DNA of 55,713 nucleotides from Terriglobales bacterium. GTDB lineage: Bacteria > Acidobacteriota > Terriglobia > Terriglobales > Acidobacteriaceae. The position numbers and the translations under genes were made by a program. The notes beneath the pieces are model-generated. The model ran no database searches and was not told where the DNA came from. It saw only the letters and a program-made list of their open reading frames with translations. This document shows, one piece after another, positions 15,136-23,612 of this stretch (the stretch's first letter is position 1; every line of letters begins with the position of its first letter). The stretch lies in NCBI GenBank assembly GCA_015655585.1, contig JAATEV010000026.1:1-55713 (forward strand), read 5' to 3'.

Positions 15136-16347
15136 TTAGGTTGAGCTTTGCTGGCTGAGGACCGTGGCGTAGACCTGGGCGGTCTTTTGCGCGATGGAGA
15201 TCCAGGATTGTGCGCCGAAGTTTTTTGTTTGCAGGGCGGTGATGTATTTCTGTCTTTCGCCTGGGTTTTGCAGCAGGTGGAGGATGGCCTGGGCTAGCTG
15301 ATCTACGTCAGTGGGTGGGACTAGAGATGCGTTTTCGTTGTTGGTGAGGAGCTCGCGGAAGACGGGGAGATCGCTGGCCACGATGGGTTTGCTGAAGGCG
15401 AGGCCGGTGGCGAGGGCTCCGCTGGTGGTGATGGCGCGGTAGGGGTAGACGACGATTTCGGCGGTGCGGTAGGTGGCGACGAGCTCCTCGGTGGAGGCGA
15501 AGCGGAAATCGAGTTTGACGCGCTGGAGATGGAGCCGTGCGGCCTGGTCGCGGAGCTGCTGGAGGAGGTCGGGTGAGCCGGTGCCTAATACTACGAGGCG
15601 GGCGTTTTCGATTTGGGATTCGATCTTCTGCCAGGCGTTGAGGAGGAGGTCGACGCCTTTGTAGGGAAAGATGATGCCTTGCCAGAGGACGATCTGTTCG
15701 GTGGGAGTTGCTTTCAGGTGGAGCTGGGGGGCGTTGTCGGCGGGGAGGTCGTAGAAGAAGGGGCCGTGGGGGATGACGGAGATTCTGCCGGGCTGGATGT
15801 CGAACTCGGAGATGAGCCGGGTTTTGATGGATTCGGAGTGGCAGATGAGGGCGTCGGCCCGGTGGTAGAGGTTGTGGAAGAGGTCTTTGTAGGTGTCGGC
15901 GGTGTCGTGCGGCATGATGTCGTGCACGGTGAGGACGATCTTTGCGCCGCGCGCTTGGCAGAAGGAGACGAACCAGAGGTCGAAGGGCGTCTTCCAGCGG
16001 AGCATGGGGAGGTATTGGACGTGGACGATGTCGGGCGGTGAGAAGAGGAAACGGACGCTGAGGGCGGCCATATTCAGCAGGTTTTCGGCAAGTTTGAGGA
16101 TGCGGCGGGCGGTCTTGGGGAGGCTGTAGCGGCCTACGATATCGAGCAGGCCGGGATCGAGCTGGAGGCCGCGCGCACGGAAGCAGTTGGGGTCGAGGTA
16201 GTAGGAGATGGAGCCTACCTGGAGGGATATATTTTCGGAGAGCAGGGCCCGGGAGAGGTAGGCCGTGTAGTAGGGCACGATGGCGAGGAGGTCCATCATG
16301 AAGACCTTCGGTTTTCGTCCTGCCTTCGTTGATGGGGTGCGGTCCAC
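15136..16347 (-). CDS. Family 4 glycosyltransferase (GT-B)
   Basis: A 403-residue GT4-type enzyme, the last gene of the large minus-strand operon. It has the two Rossmann-like halves of GT-B proteins. The N-terminal half contains DIVHVQYLPMLRWKTPF and VLTVHDIMPHDTADT. The C-terminal half contains the donor-site WQGIIFPYKGVDLLLNAW, LVVLGTGS and ATGLAFSKPIVASDLPVFREL, although the usual E-x7-E spacing is less regular than in its neighbour. The start is a GTG at 16347 with AAGAGAC upstream. It transfers a sugar from a nucleotide donor with retention. It begins 29 bases after the preceding gene's stop. Substrate unknown. Confidence 0.85.
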   Translation of the reverse strand: MDRTPSTKAGRKPKVFMMDLLAIVPYYTAYLSRALLSENISLQVGSISYYLDPNCFRARGLQLDPGLLDIVGRYSLPKTARRILKLAENLLNMAALSVRFLFSPPDIVHVQYLPMLRWKTPFDLWFVSFCQARGAKIVLTVHDIMPHDTADTYKDLFHNLYHRADALICHSESIKTRLISEFDIQPGRISVIPHGPFFYDLPADNAPQLHLKATPTEQIVLWQGIIFPYKGVDLLLNAWQKIESQIENARLVVLGTGSPDLLQQLRDQAARLHLQRVKLDFRFASTEELVATYRTAEIVVYPYRAITTSGALATGLAFSKPIVASDLPVFRELLTNNENASLVPPTDVDQLAQAILHLLQNPGERQKYITALQTKNFGAQSWISIAQKTAQVYATVLSQQSST

Positions 16348-16376
16348 GAGGTCTCTTCTCTTTCTTTGCGGGTAAG

Positions 16377-17495
16377 TCAGGCTTGCGCTTGCTTCAGAGC
16401 TTCTTCGTAGAAGTGAAGGTAGTCCTGGGCCATGCGCTCGGCGGAGAACTCTTTCTCGATTCTCTCGCGGGCGGCGGCTCCGTAGGAGTTTCTGGTTGCG
16501 GGCTCGCGGAGTAGCTTTGCGATGGCCTCTGAAAGTGTGGGAACGTCGTTGGGAGGGACGAGGATGCCGGTTCTGCCGTTCTCGACGAGGCTGGAGACGG
16601 CTCCTACGTTGGTGGCGATGAGGGGCAGGCCGCTGGCCATGCCTTCGAGGAGGGCCATGGGGAGGCCCTCCTGACGCGAGGAGGAGACCATGAGGTCGAG
16701 CGAGGCGTAGAAGGCGGGCATGTTGTCGCGGCGACCGAGAAGGGAGGCGTTGTTCTTGATGCGGAGCTCGTCGATGAGGGACTGGAGTTTCTGGCGGTCG
16801 GGGCCGTCGCCGACGACGAGGAACTGGGTGAGCGGGGCCTGGGAGAGGATCATGGCGGCGGCTCGGAGGAAGAGATCGACTCCTTTTTCGGGGGCGAGTC
16901 GGCCTACCAGGCCTACTTTGAGAGCGGGGCTGGGGAGCGAGGGGCCGGATTGCGGAGCGGTGTGGGCGGCAGCGAAGGGGCGCAGGTCGATTCCGTTGCG
17001 GATGATGAGGACCTGATCGCGGCGCAGGTGTGCGTCGAGGAGGCGCTGTTCGACCTCCGGGGAGACGGCGGCGACGCGGGTGTAGCTGCGGAGGACGAAG
17101 CGGTCGAGCGCGCCGTAGAGGCGGACTGCGAGGTCGTTATCGTACCAGGTGTGGCAGGTGGAGACGATGGGGGTGCGGGTGTCGCGCATGGCGAGGTAGA
17201 CGTAGATATCGGCCTTGTATCCGTGGGCGTGGATGATGTCGGCGTTGGTCTGGAGGGCCAGCTCGCGGATGGCCTGGGGGACGGAGCGGTCGATCTGGCC
17301 GCGGCAGGGGATGGTGTGGGCCTCGATGCCTTCCTGTGTGGCTCGCTCGTAGAGCTGCGTGTTGGGATGGGGCTGATTGGCGAAGGGGGCGATGATGCTG
17401 CGATGAGGGCCTTGATTCATCGCGTTGGACAGGGAGAGGATGACGGCTTCGGCTCCGTACATGCCTCCGCTGCTGATGATGTGCAGAACTTTCAT
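16377..17495 (-). CDS. Family 4 glycosyltransferase (GT-B)
   Basis: A 372-residue retaining glycosyltransferase. The start MKVLHIISSGGMYGAEAVIL carries the glycine-rich acceptor-side loop. HAHGYKADIY follows, and the donor site shows VGRLAPEKGVDLFLRAA, VVGDGPDRQKL and the E-x7-E motif within SRQEGLPMALLEGMASGLP. The gene overlaps the upstream deacetylase by 4 bases (ATGA), so the two are translationally coupled and likely act on the same intermediate. Sugar specificity is not determinable from sequence. Confidence 0.9.
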   Translation of the reverse strand: MKVLHIISSGGMYGAEAVILSLSNAMNQGPHRSIIAPFANQPHPNTQLYERATQEGIEAHTIPCRGQIDRSVPQAIRELALQTNADIIHAHGYKADIYVYLAMRDTRTPIVSTCHTWYDNDLAVRLYGALDRFVLRSYTRVAAVSPEVEQRLLDAHLRRDQVLIIRNGIDLRPFAAAHTAPQSGPSLPSPALKVGLVGRLAPEKGVDLFLRAAAMILSQAPLTQFLVVGDGPDRQKLQSLIDELRIKNNASLLGRRDNMPAFYASLDLMVSSSRQEGLPMALLEGMASGLPLIATNVGAVSSLVENGRTGILVPPNDVPTLSEAIAKLLREPATRNSYGAAARERIEKEFSAERMAQDYLHFYEEALKQAQA

Positions 17496-18280
17496 GAGGG
17501 GAGGGTCTTTCCGGCGGAGGATGTGGTGGGGCGCTCGGCTTGGGGATCGATTTCGGGCTCCTGACGATTAACGAGGCCCCAGAGGGAGGTGTAGAGGCGG
17601 TCGCCGAGGAGGGATTTGGCTGCGGACTTGATGCGGTCGCGCTGCTCCAGCTTTGCGAGGGTAGGGCTCTGGGGCTGGAGGAGGCTGGTGAGCCAGGGGA
17701 GGGTCATGGTGGCGAGGATATTGATGCGGCCGATCTCCGAGCCGGGGGGGACGGGCTCTTTGCGCGGGATAGAGGTGAAGACCTGGGTGTAACCGGCCTC
17801 GTGGCAGGCTTCGAGGACTTGGCGGTTGAAGCGGCCGCCGGGCAGGGACATGGTGGTGACGTCCGCGCTCAGATGATCTTGCAGGGCTTTGCGGGCGTCC
17901 ACTAATTCTTTTTGTAGCTGCTCTTTGGAGCAGTGGGTGAGGAGGGTGTGGGACCAGCCGTGTGCGCCGATGATCTGGCCAGCCTGATGCAGGGCGCGGA
18001 GGTGGTTCCAGTCCATGTAGCCGGGGCGCTGGGCGGTCCAGCCGACGGTGATGAAGAAGTGCGCCTGGACGTTGTGGCGCTGGAGGATGGGCAGGGCGTA
18101 CTCGTAGTTCGAGATGTGTCCGTCGTCGAAGGTGACTTCGGGACGGACGGACGGGCTCTTTGCCTGCTGCATCTGGGCGAAGAGCTCGACCTGTTTCTCG
18201 AAGTCTTCGCAGGGGAGCACGTAGGTATAGCTGCTCGGGGTGGGGCGAAGCTCGTGGTAGAGAAGGTAAAGGCTGTGCAA
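17492..18280 (-). CDS. Polysaccharide deacetylase (carbohydrate esterase 4, NodB-like)
   Basis: A 262-residue NodB-homology protein. It has the metal/catalytic TFDDG motif at residues 50-54 and the second metal motif HGWSH (H107, H111), followed by a LPGGRFN segment corresponding to the third CE4 motif. No signal peptide or transmembrane helix is evident, so it may act on a cytosolic or lipid-linked intermediate, similar to the DUF3473/XrtA-associated deacetylases of other exosortase clusters, though it lacks that extension. It would remove N-acetyl groups from hexosamine residues. It overlaps the downstream GT4 start by 4 bases and follows the VOC gene after 28 bases. Confidence 0.85.
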   Translation of the reverse strand: MHSLYLLYHELRPTPSSYTYVLPCEDFEKQVELFAQMQQAKSPSVRPEVTFDDGHISNYEYALPILQRHNVQAHFFITVGWTAQRPGYMDWNHLRALHQAGQIIGAHGWSHTLLTHCSKEQLQKELVDARKALQDHLSADVTTMSLPGGRFNRQVLEACHEAGYTQVFTSIPRKEPVPPGSEIGRINILATMTLPWLTSLLQPQSPTLAKLEQRDRIKSAAKSLLGDRLYTSLWGLVNRQEPEIDPQAERPTTSSAGKTLPS

Positions 18281-18308
18281 AGCGATCTCGATTCGATCGA
18301 AAAAAGAA

Positions 18309-18767
18309 TTAAATTCCCTGGGCCCCTTTTGCTTCTTCGGACTCTACCAGCTCGAAGAGCTGGCGGTTTTTGGTGTAGAACCAAGCGATGCGGCGTCCTC
18401 CGAAGGCTACGGCGGGATTCGGAGGGCTTACGATGATGCAGCCGTTGTCTTTGGCGTGGGCTAACGCTTTCTCTAAATCGTTGGTTTCAAAGCACAAATG
18501 GTAGGCCCCGCCGGTGCCTTTGTTGAGCATGGCGCGGATGGGGGAGTCTTCGGTGAGGGGAGCGATAAGCTCGATTTCTACGTTGTCGTCCGGCGATTGG
18601 GTGAGGAAATTGACGGTCACTTTCTGGATGGGATCGTCGAATGGGCCGGAGGTGATGCGGTAGCCGAAGATGGACTGGAGGGTGTCGGCTGCGGGGTCGA
18701 GCGCGGGCACGGCTACGCCGACGTGGAGGAGTTTGAAGTGGAGGCCTTGGGGGAGGTTGGAGGTCAT
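18309..18767 (-). CDS. VOC-superfamily protein (glyoxalase/methylmalonyl-CoA epimerase-like)
   Basis: A 152-residue vicinal-oxygen-chelate protein with the paired beta-alpha-beta-beta-beta modules. Candidate metal ligands fall where methylmalonyl-CoA epimerase has them: H15 (LLHVGVAVP), E66 (VEIELIAP), H90 (AYHLCFET) and E139 (QLFELVES). Its role in an EPS operon is not obvious. It shares a 4-base ATGA overlap with the acyltransferase gene upstream, so the two products are probably made together. It may epimerise a CoA thioester or modify an acyl donor used in decoration. That is inference from context. Confidence 0.75.
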   Translation of the reverse strand: MTSNLPQGLHFKLLHVGVAVPALDPAADTLQSIFGYRITSGPFDDPIQKVTVNFLTQSPDDNVEIELIAPLTEDSPIRAMLNKGTGGAYHLCFETNDLEKALAHAKDNGCIIVSPPNPAVAFGGRRIAWFYTKNRQLFELVESEEAKGAQGI

Positions 18768-19351
18768 TTTGCTTCTTTCCGGTCAGGTCCCTGCTGGGTG
18801 GGCGCTGGACTGGTGGTGGGTGGCGGGGTGGGAGGGAGCATGATGATGCTGCCGGGAACGCCCATCACGGTTGCTCCGGAGGGGACGTTGGAGATGACGA
18901 GGGTGTTCGCGGCGATTTTGGCTCCGCTGCCTACTTTGATTCTGCCGATGAGGGTGGCTCCGGTGCCGATGTAGACGTTGTCTCCGATGACGGGGATTCC
19001 CTTGCGGCCCATGCCGGAGGCTCCGATGGTGACGCGGTGGGCGACGTCGCAGTTGCTGCCGAGGACTGCGCCGGGGTTGATGTGGACGCCGCCGATGTGG
19101 CCGATGTAGAGGCCGCCGCCGATGGTGGCTTGCGGGTCGATGTCCATCTCCATGAAGACTACGCAGAATTTGGTGAGGACGAAGGAGAGGATCTTGAGAG
19201 GAATGCGGACGAGGACGGAGGGCTTCTCGACGTTGACCCAGTGGCCGAGCCGGTAGCAGGCGATGGACCAGACGGCGGGGTGCAGCCACAGGTCCTTTCC
19301 ATGGAGGCCATGGGCGCGGTATCTTGCCAGATCTTCGGAGAACTTACCCAT
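18764..19351 (-). CDS. Serine O-acetyltransferase-like left-handed beta-helix acyltransferase
   Basis: A 195-residue hexapeptide-repeat protein. The N-terminal helical part (FSEDLARYRAHG, ACYRLGHW) and the LbH coil repeats (GGGLYIGHIGGVHINPGAVLG, DVAHRVTIGASG, GDNVYIGTGATLIG) place it in the CysE/WcaB-like family that acetylates from acetyl-CoA. It is shorter at the N-terminus than housekeeping CysE. Being inside an EPS operon and overlapping the VOC gene, it more likely acylates a sugar than makes O-acetylserine. The proline/threonine-rich tail (about residues 172-190) is unusual. There is a 162-base gap to the gene upstream. Confidence 0.82.
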   Translation of the reverse strand: MGKFSEDLARYRAHGLHGKDLWLHPAVWSIACYRLGHWVNVEKPSVLVRIPLKILSFVLTKFCVVFMEMDIDPQATIGGGLYIGHIGGVHINPGAVLGSNCDVAHRVTIGASGMGRKGIPVIGDNVYIGTGATLIGRIKVGSGAKIAANTLVISNVPSGATVMGVPGSIIMLPPTPPPTTSPAPTQQGPDRKEAK

Positions 19352-19513
19352 GATGGACGGCCTTTACCTTAAGAAAAGCTGGGACGGATGCACGTAGATT
19401 TTATCAATATTCGCCGGGAGGAAGAGCGGGGGAAAGTGTTGTTTTTTACTGCTTTAGGAGGGTTTCGAGTGAAGGAGGCTACAGAGGACAGTGACGCTGC
19501 CGGGAGAGTTCCT

Positions 19514-20500
19514 TCAGATTGCCGGTTTGCCTTTCAGCTTCCACTCCAACTCGCGGAGGGTGGCGGCGAGGAGGGACTTGGTTTTGCTGCCGCCGTTGTC
19601 GAGCAGAGAGGGGGCACGAAATGCCTTGATGGCTGCCTGACGCGAGCCGGAGAAGTCGCCTTTTTTTCTCAGCGCGTAGGCGATGGCTTCGTAACGCTTG
19701 CCGGCTTCGGAGCGGGCGAGGCGATGGTATTTGGGGGGGAGAATGGATTCGACTCGCTCGTAGAACTTTGCATCGGAGTTGTACCAGAATAAGTCGCCCT
19801 TGCTCATGAAGGCGCTTCCGGGCGCGAGCGTGTAGTCGGACATGATGCGATCGAGAAGGAGGATATCGCCTGTCTGTGCGGCCAGTATCCAGATAGGCCA
19901 ATCCGACAGGGCTTCGATTTCGAAGTACCAGGAGGGAAGCTTGCGATGGATTCCGTTGCGAAAGATCGTGGAGGTGGTTGGTAAAAAATTATGGAGGATA
20001 ATCTCTTCGATGCCGTATCGGCCTGCGGGGATGAGGGGATATCGTTCGCGGACTACTTCGCCTGTGGGAGTGACCCATCGCGCGAAGTGACCGCAGACAC
20101 TGAGAGTTGGGTCCGCCTCAAGCAGGGGAACCTGAAGAGATAGCTTCAGCGGATCGGTCCAGCAGTCATCTCCGTCCAGAAATGCGACATACTTGCCGCG
20201 GCACGCCTCCAGGGTCTCGTATGTATTCCGCAGGACGCCGACGTTTTTACTGCGCTCCAGAATGCGAATCATGTCCGGGTGCCGTTCTCGATAGGAGTGG
20301 GCTATTTGCAGTGTCGCGTCCCGGGATGCGTCATCGCTGATGACGATCTCGATAGGGAAATCGATCTGTTGCATCAGGACGCTATCGAGAGTTCGGGGCA
20401 GCCATTTTTCCAGGTTGTATGTCGTAATCGATACGCTGACGAGCGGAGCAGGTGAAGATGTTTTCTGATCGGAGGAGGATGTCATCTGGTTAGCTCTCAT
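19514..20500 (-). CDS. Family 2 glycosyltransferase
   Basis: A 328-residue GT2 enzyme: VSVSITTYNLEKWLPRTLDSVL opening, SDDASRD nucleotide-binding loop, and the metal motif LDGDD at about residues 108-112. It lacks membrane helices. The N-terminal tail (MTSSSDQKTSSPAP) is disordered, and a second in-frame ATG at 20485 is possible. It is in the same orientation as, and 26 bases from, the GT4 gene upstream. It probably extends the lipid-linked repeat unit. Specificity is unknown. Confidence 0.87.
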   Translation of the reverse strand: MRANQMTSSSDQKTSSPAPLVSVSITTYNLEKWLPRTLDSVLMQQIDFPIEIVISDDASRDATLQIAHSYRERHPDMIRILERSKNVGVLRNTYETLEACRGKYVAFLDGDDCWTDPLKLSLQVPLLEADPTLSVCGHFARWVTPTGEVVRERYPLIPAGRYGIEEIILHNFLPTTSTIFRNGIHRKLPSWYFEIEALSDWPIWILAAQTGDILLLDRIMSDYTLAPGSAFMSKGDLFWYNSDAKFYERVESILPPKYHRLARSEAGKRYEAIAYALRKKGDFSGSRQAAIKAFRAPSLLDNGGSKTKSLLAATLRELEWKLKGKPAI

Positions 20501-20526
20501 CTATCTTGTTGCGCTTCTTCCACGAT

Positions 20527-21675
20527 TTATTTACGCATAAGACCGAGATATATCTCGGTTATTTCCCGTGCAAATTTCTCTCGCGAGTAGTTTTGTCGCA
20601 CATTCTCACAGGCTGACGAGGCGAGATGCAGGGCGAGTTGAGGGTCTTCGATCAGCTTTGTAATCGCGGAGGCGAGTTCTTGGCTGTCTTCGTGCTGGTG
20701 CAGGAAGCCGGTGACGCCGGGGATGACGATCTCGGGGATGCCGCCGACCGCAGTGGCGATGACGGGTTTCTGCATGGCCATGACTTCAAGGATGGAGAGA
20801 GGGAGACCTTCGCGATGGGTGCAGAGGACGCAGATATCCATGGCGGCGATGAAGCGGGGGACGTCGGTACGGTGGCCGGTGAAGATGAATTTGTCGGTGA
20901 TCCCGCGGCGGTCTAGCTCCTGCTTTACTTCCTGATAGTGCTGCTTGTTGAGGGGGACGTTGGAGTTGTCGCCTACGATGAGGAAGCGGGTGTTGGGGTG
21001 TTTGGCAAGGACTTCGGTGGCGGCTGCGGCTAGCGTGAAATAGTCCTTCTGCGGAGAGACGCGAGCGAGCGTTCCGATGATGGTACAGTCCGGCGGGATG
21101 TTGAATTCCTTGCGGACGGAGGCGGCGCTTTCGGCCACGTCGATGTCGGGAATTTCGATGGCGTCGTAGACGACTTTGGCTTTGCCTTCGGGGAGCGGCA
21201 TGGCGAAGGTGTCCATTGCTTCTTTCGAGACGAAGATGAAGCTTTGGATGGGGCGAAGGCAGAGCCGGTTGCGGAGATCGAGATGCGGATAGCTGACGCG
21301 AAGATGGCAGACGGTGTGGGTGTGGACGAGCAGGGCGGCGAAGCTGTTGTGATACGCGGCTTTTTCGTCGGAGAAGTGAACTATGTCTACGCGCGCGTCT
21401 TTGAGTTGACGAGCTACGCGGGAGGACTCTTTGTAGAAGCGGCCGAAGTGGCGGAGGCTGGGTTCGGGGGGTGTGTAGACGACGGTCTCGATGCCTAACT
21501 GCTCGAAGGAGGATTTGAGGTCGAGGGCGTCGGGGAGGCAGAAGGCTACGTGGCGGAACTGGTCGCGTGTGGCGTCGGCGAGGCGGAGGGTCGCGATCTC
21601 GACTCCTCCTATGCCACTCCAGGGCATGACATGAGCTACGGTTGGTTTTCGGCTATTTGGATTACTGCTGCTCAT
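20527..21675 (-). CDS. Family 4 glycosyltransferase (GT-B)
   Basis: A 382-residue GT4 enzyme. It begins with VAHVMPWSGIGGVEIATLRLA, the acceptor-domain glycine loop. The donor domain contains IGTLARVSPQKDYFTLAAAA, FLIVGDNSN, and the E-x7-E region THREGLPLSILEVMAMQKPVIATAVGGIPEIV. The ATG at 21675 is preceded by GGAAAGGAAAGG, a strong Shine-Dalgarno stretch. It follows the flippase gene by 48 bases in the minus-strand operon. Sugar specificity is not determinable. Confidence 0.9.
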   Translation of the reverse strand: MSSSNPNSRKPTVAHVMPWSGIGGVEIATLRLADATRDQFRHVAFCLPDALDLKSSFEQLGIETVVYTPPEPSLRHFGRFYKESSRVARQLKDARVDIVHFSDEKAAYHNSFAALLVHTHTVCHLRVSYPHLDLRNRLCLRPIQSFIFVSKEAMDTFAMPLPEGKAKVVYDAIEIPDIDVAESAASVRKEFNIPPDCTIIGTLARVSPQKDYFTLAAAATEVLAKHPNTRFLIVGDNSNVPLNKQHYQEVKQELDRRGITDKFIFTGHRTDVPRFIAAMDICVLCTHREGLPLSILEVMAMQKPVIATAVGGIPEIVIPGVTGFLHQHEDSQELASAITKLIEDPQLALHLASSACENVRQNYSREKFAREITEIYLGLMRK

Positions 21676-21723
21676 GCCTTTCCTTTCCGTGGATTCTCAT
21701 AGGTATTCTCTGGCATAAAAACT

Positions 21724-23253
21724 CTATTTCACTTCTGCAAAAAAGAGCGATCTTACTCTTGGGAAAATCTGGTTGCGAACGTAGGTGCGAAAGACCAGTC
21801 CCACGGTAAGGAAGAAGATGGGAAGCAGGGCGAATGTCTGGAGGAAGAAGACATAGAGTTTGTGTGCGGGGAACAGGACCTCGACTGCATAGGAGGCGAT
21901 GGCGAAGGGGACGGCGGCGAGAAACATCGGCGTCCAGACGTTCCAGATGACTTCGAAATAGCTGAGGCCGACGAGCTTCGAGATGTAGCCGGGCCATAGA
22001 ACGATGTGGATGAAGAGGCTTGGGATCAAGGTGCCGATGGCGACACCGTAGATGCCGAACCAGCGCACGAGGATGATGCTCAGGGTAAGGTTGGCGACGC
22101 CTTCGCCGATTGCCCAGAAGGCGGGTTGCTTGTGCTTCCCTACGCCGAAGGAGATGGCTCCGGCGGTGCGGTTGGCGTTGGAGAAGATGAGGGCGGAGCA
22201 GAGGATGATGAGGATGGTTCCGGAGATATGGGAGTATTCCTGACCGATCCAGAGGCCGATGAAGCTGGGGCCGCGGACGATGAGGGTGATGAGGATGGGC
22301 AGCGAGACCATGAGGGTGGAGCGCGTGCCGTTTTTGTAGAGGTTGAGCAGGCTCGTGGTATCGCCTGCCGCTTCGTAGGTGCTTGCGGCGGGGACAAAGG
22401 TGCTGCCCATAGCTCCGACGAGCTGGTCGCTGTTTCCGACGAGATTGTTGGCTATGGCGTAAAAAGCCACGGCGGCAGCGGAGATGCGTGCGCCTACGAC
22501 GAGGTTGTCGGTCTTGTAGACGAGCTGTACGGCGATGGTGGTGAGAAAGGCGTACCAGCTATAGGACCAGATGGTGCGGAGTGTCTCGGGTTTCGGTTTC
22601 TTCAGGTGAATCCGCAGCTCGGGATAGAGACGGAGGGCCAGAACGATGCGGAGCAGGTTGGCGGCCAGAGCTGCGATGAGCTCGCAGACTGCGATGGCAA
22701 CGATGCCATGACCGGCGCGCAGGACGATGACGACGCCGATGGCGCGAATCGCGGTCTGGGTGAGGTTTGCGTAGTTTTGCAGATCGTAGCGGTTCAAGGC
22801 GGAGAGAACGCTGCCGAGGACACCGAGCGACATGCCGATCGCTGTTGAGATGCCTATCAGGGCAACTGCCATGCGCGCGTCGGTTACGAAGTCTGCGGAG
22901 ATTCCTTTGAAGAGGTGAGGAAACACTGCGGCGAGTATGCCGCTGAGGATCAATACAACCACGCTGAGCTGTATGCGTACCCAGAGCGCGGCGGAGATGG
23001 CGGCCGAAGCGCCGACGTGGTCACCCTGAGTGCGGCCCTTGGATACGAAGCGCAGGACCGAGCTTTGCATTCCGGCGTCGAGAAGGAAGAGATAGGATGT
23101 GCTGGAATTGGCCAGCGTCCAGACGCCGTAGCCTACATCTCCCAGATGGTGAATGGTGAAAGGAGAGAGCAAGATAGCGACGGCCATGTTGGCTATCGTT
23201 CCGAGCCAATTGAAGAGCACATTTCTGGCAATGTGTTTGAAGCGTAACTGCAA
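21724..23253 (-). CDS. Wzx-type polysaccharide flippase (MOP superfamily)
   Basis: A 509-residue integral membrane protein with about 12-14 hydrophobic helices. The N-terminus (RFKHIARNVLFNWLGTIANMAVAILLSPF) is typical of the polysaccharide transporter branch of the MOP superfamily. It would move the undecaprenyl-linked repeat unit across the inner membrane for polymerisation by the Wzy-like protein encoded at 24788. It is the first gene of the minus-strand operon that runs to 15136, and is divergent from the GT2/Wzy/GT4 operon across a 359-base gap. Apart from the export step, no substrate can be read from the sequence. Confidence 0.88.
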   Translation of the reverse strand: MQLRFKHIARNVLFNWLGTIANMAVAILLSPFTIHHLGDVGYGVWTLANSSTSYLFLLDAGMQSSVLRFVSKGRTQGDHVGASAAISAALWVRIQLSVVVLILSGILAAVFPHLFKGISADFVTDARMAVALIGISTAIGMSLGVLGSVLSALNRYDLQNYANLTQTAIRAIGVVIVLRAGHGIVAIAVCELIAALAANLLRIVLALRLYPELRIHLKKPKPETLRTIWSYSWYAFLTTIAVQLVYKTDNLVVGARISAAAVAFYAIANNLVGNSDQLVGAMGSTFVPAASTYEAAGDTTSLLNLYKNGTRSTLMVSLPILITLIVRGPSFIGLWIGQEYSHISGTILIILCSALIFSNANRTAGAISFGVGKHKQPAFWAIGEGVANLTLSIILVRWFGIYGVAIGTLIPSLFIHIVLWPGYISKLVGLSYFEVIWNVWTPMFLAAVPFAIASYAVEVLFPAHKLYVFFLQTFALLPIFFLTVGLVFRTYVRNQIFPRVRSLFFAEVK

Positions 23254-23612
23254 GAGAGCTCTCCTTCATGCGCTGGGCGGGCAGGATGAGGGAATCCTGA
23301 CTGTAATGCAACTGTCTCTGAAGCTTATAGGGAAGATGGTAACAGGGTCGGGTGCCTTCTTTTTTGAAGACGGCGGTGGGTGGAGAATGGGTTTCTGGCT
23401 CATGAGATTGCATGGAGCGGGCTGCGGCGTGACGTATCATGAAGACGAATAAGTTTTCGGTAAATTCGTGATGGAAGCTCTTGTCTATTGCACCTTGTTT
23501 CATGTGGGGTCTGTGAAATAGGACGATAGTCGGTTGCGATGGCTTTGCGCGAAGTTTTGCGGTGGGTTTTGTTTTGCTCTGCGTTGTTCTGATCGCCACA
23601 CCGGACGGCACC
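23254..23612. other. Divergent intergenic region between flippase and GT2 operons
   Basis: About 360 bases that must hold the promoters of both EPS operons. No open frame here has a credible start plus family resemblance. I could not assign a -35/-10 pair or a sigma-54 GG-N10-GC element with confidence. An alternative GTG start for the GT2 gene at 23562 would place part of this stretch in coding sequence. Confidence 0.4.
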
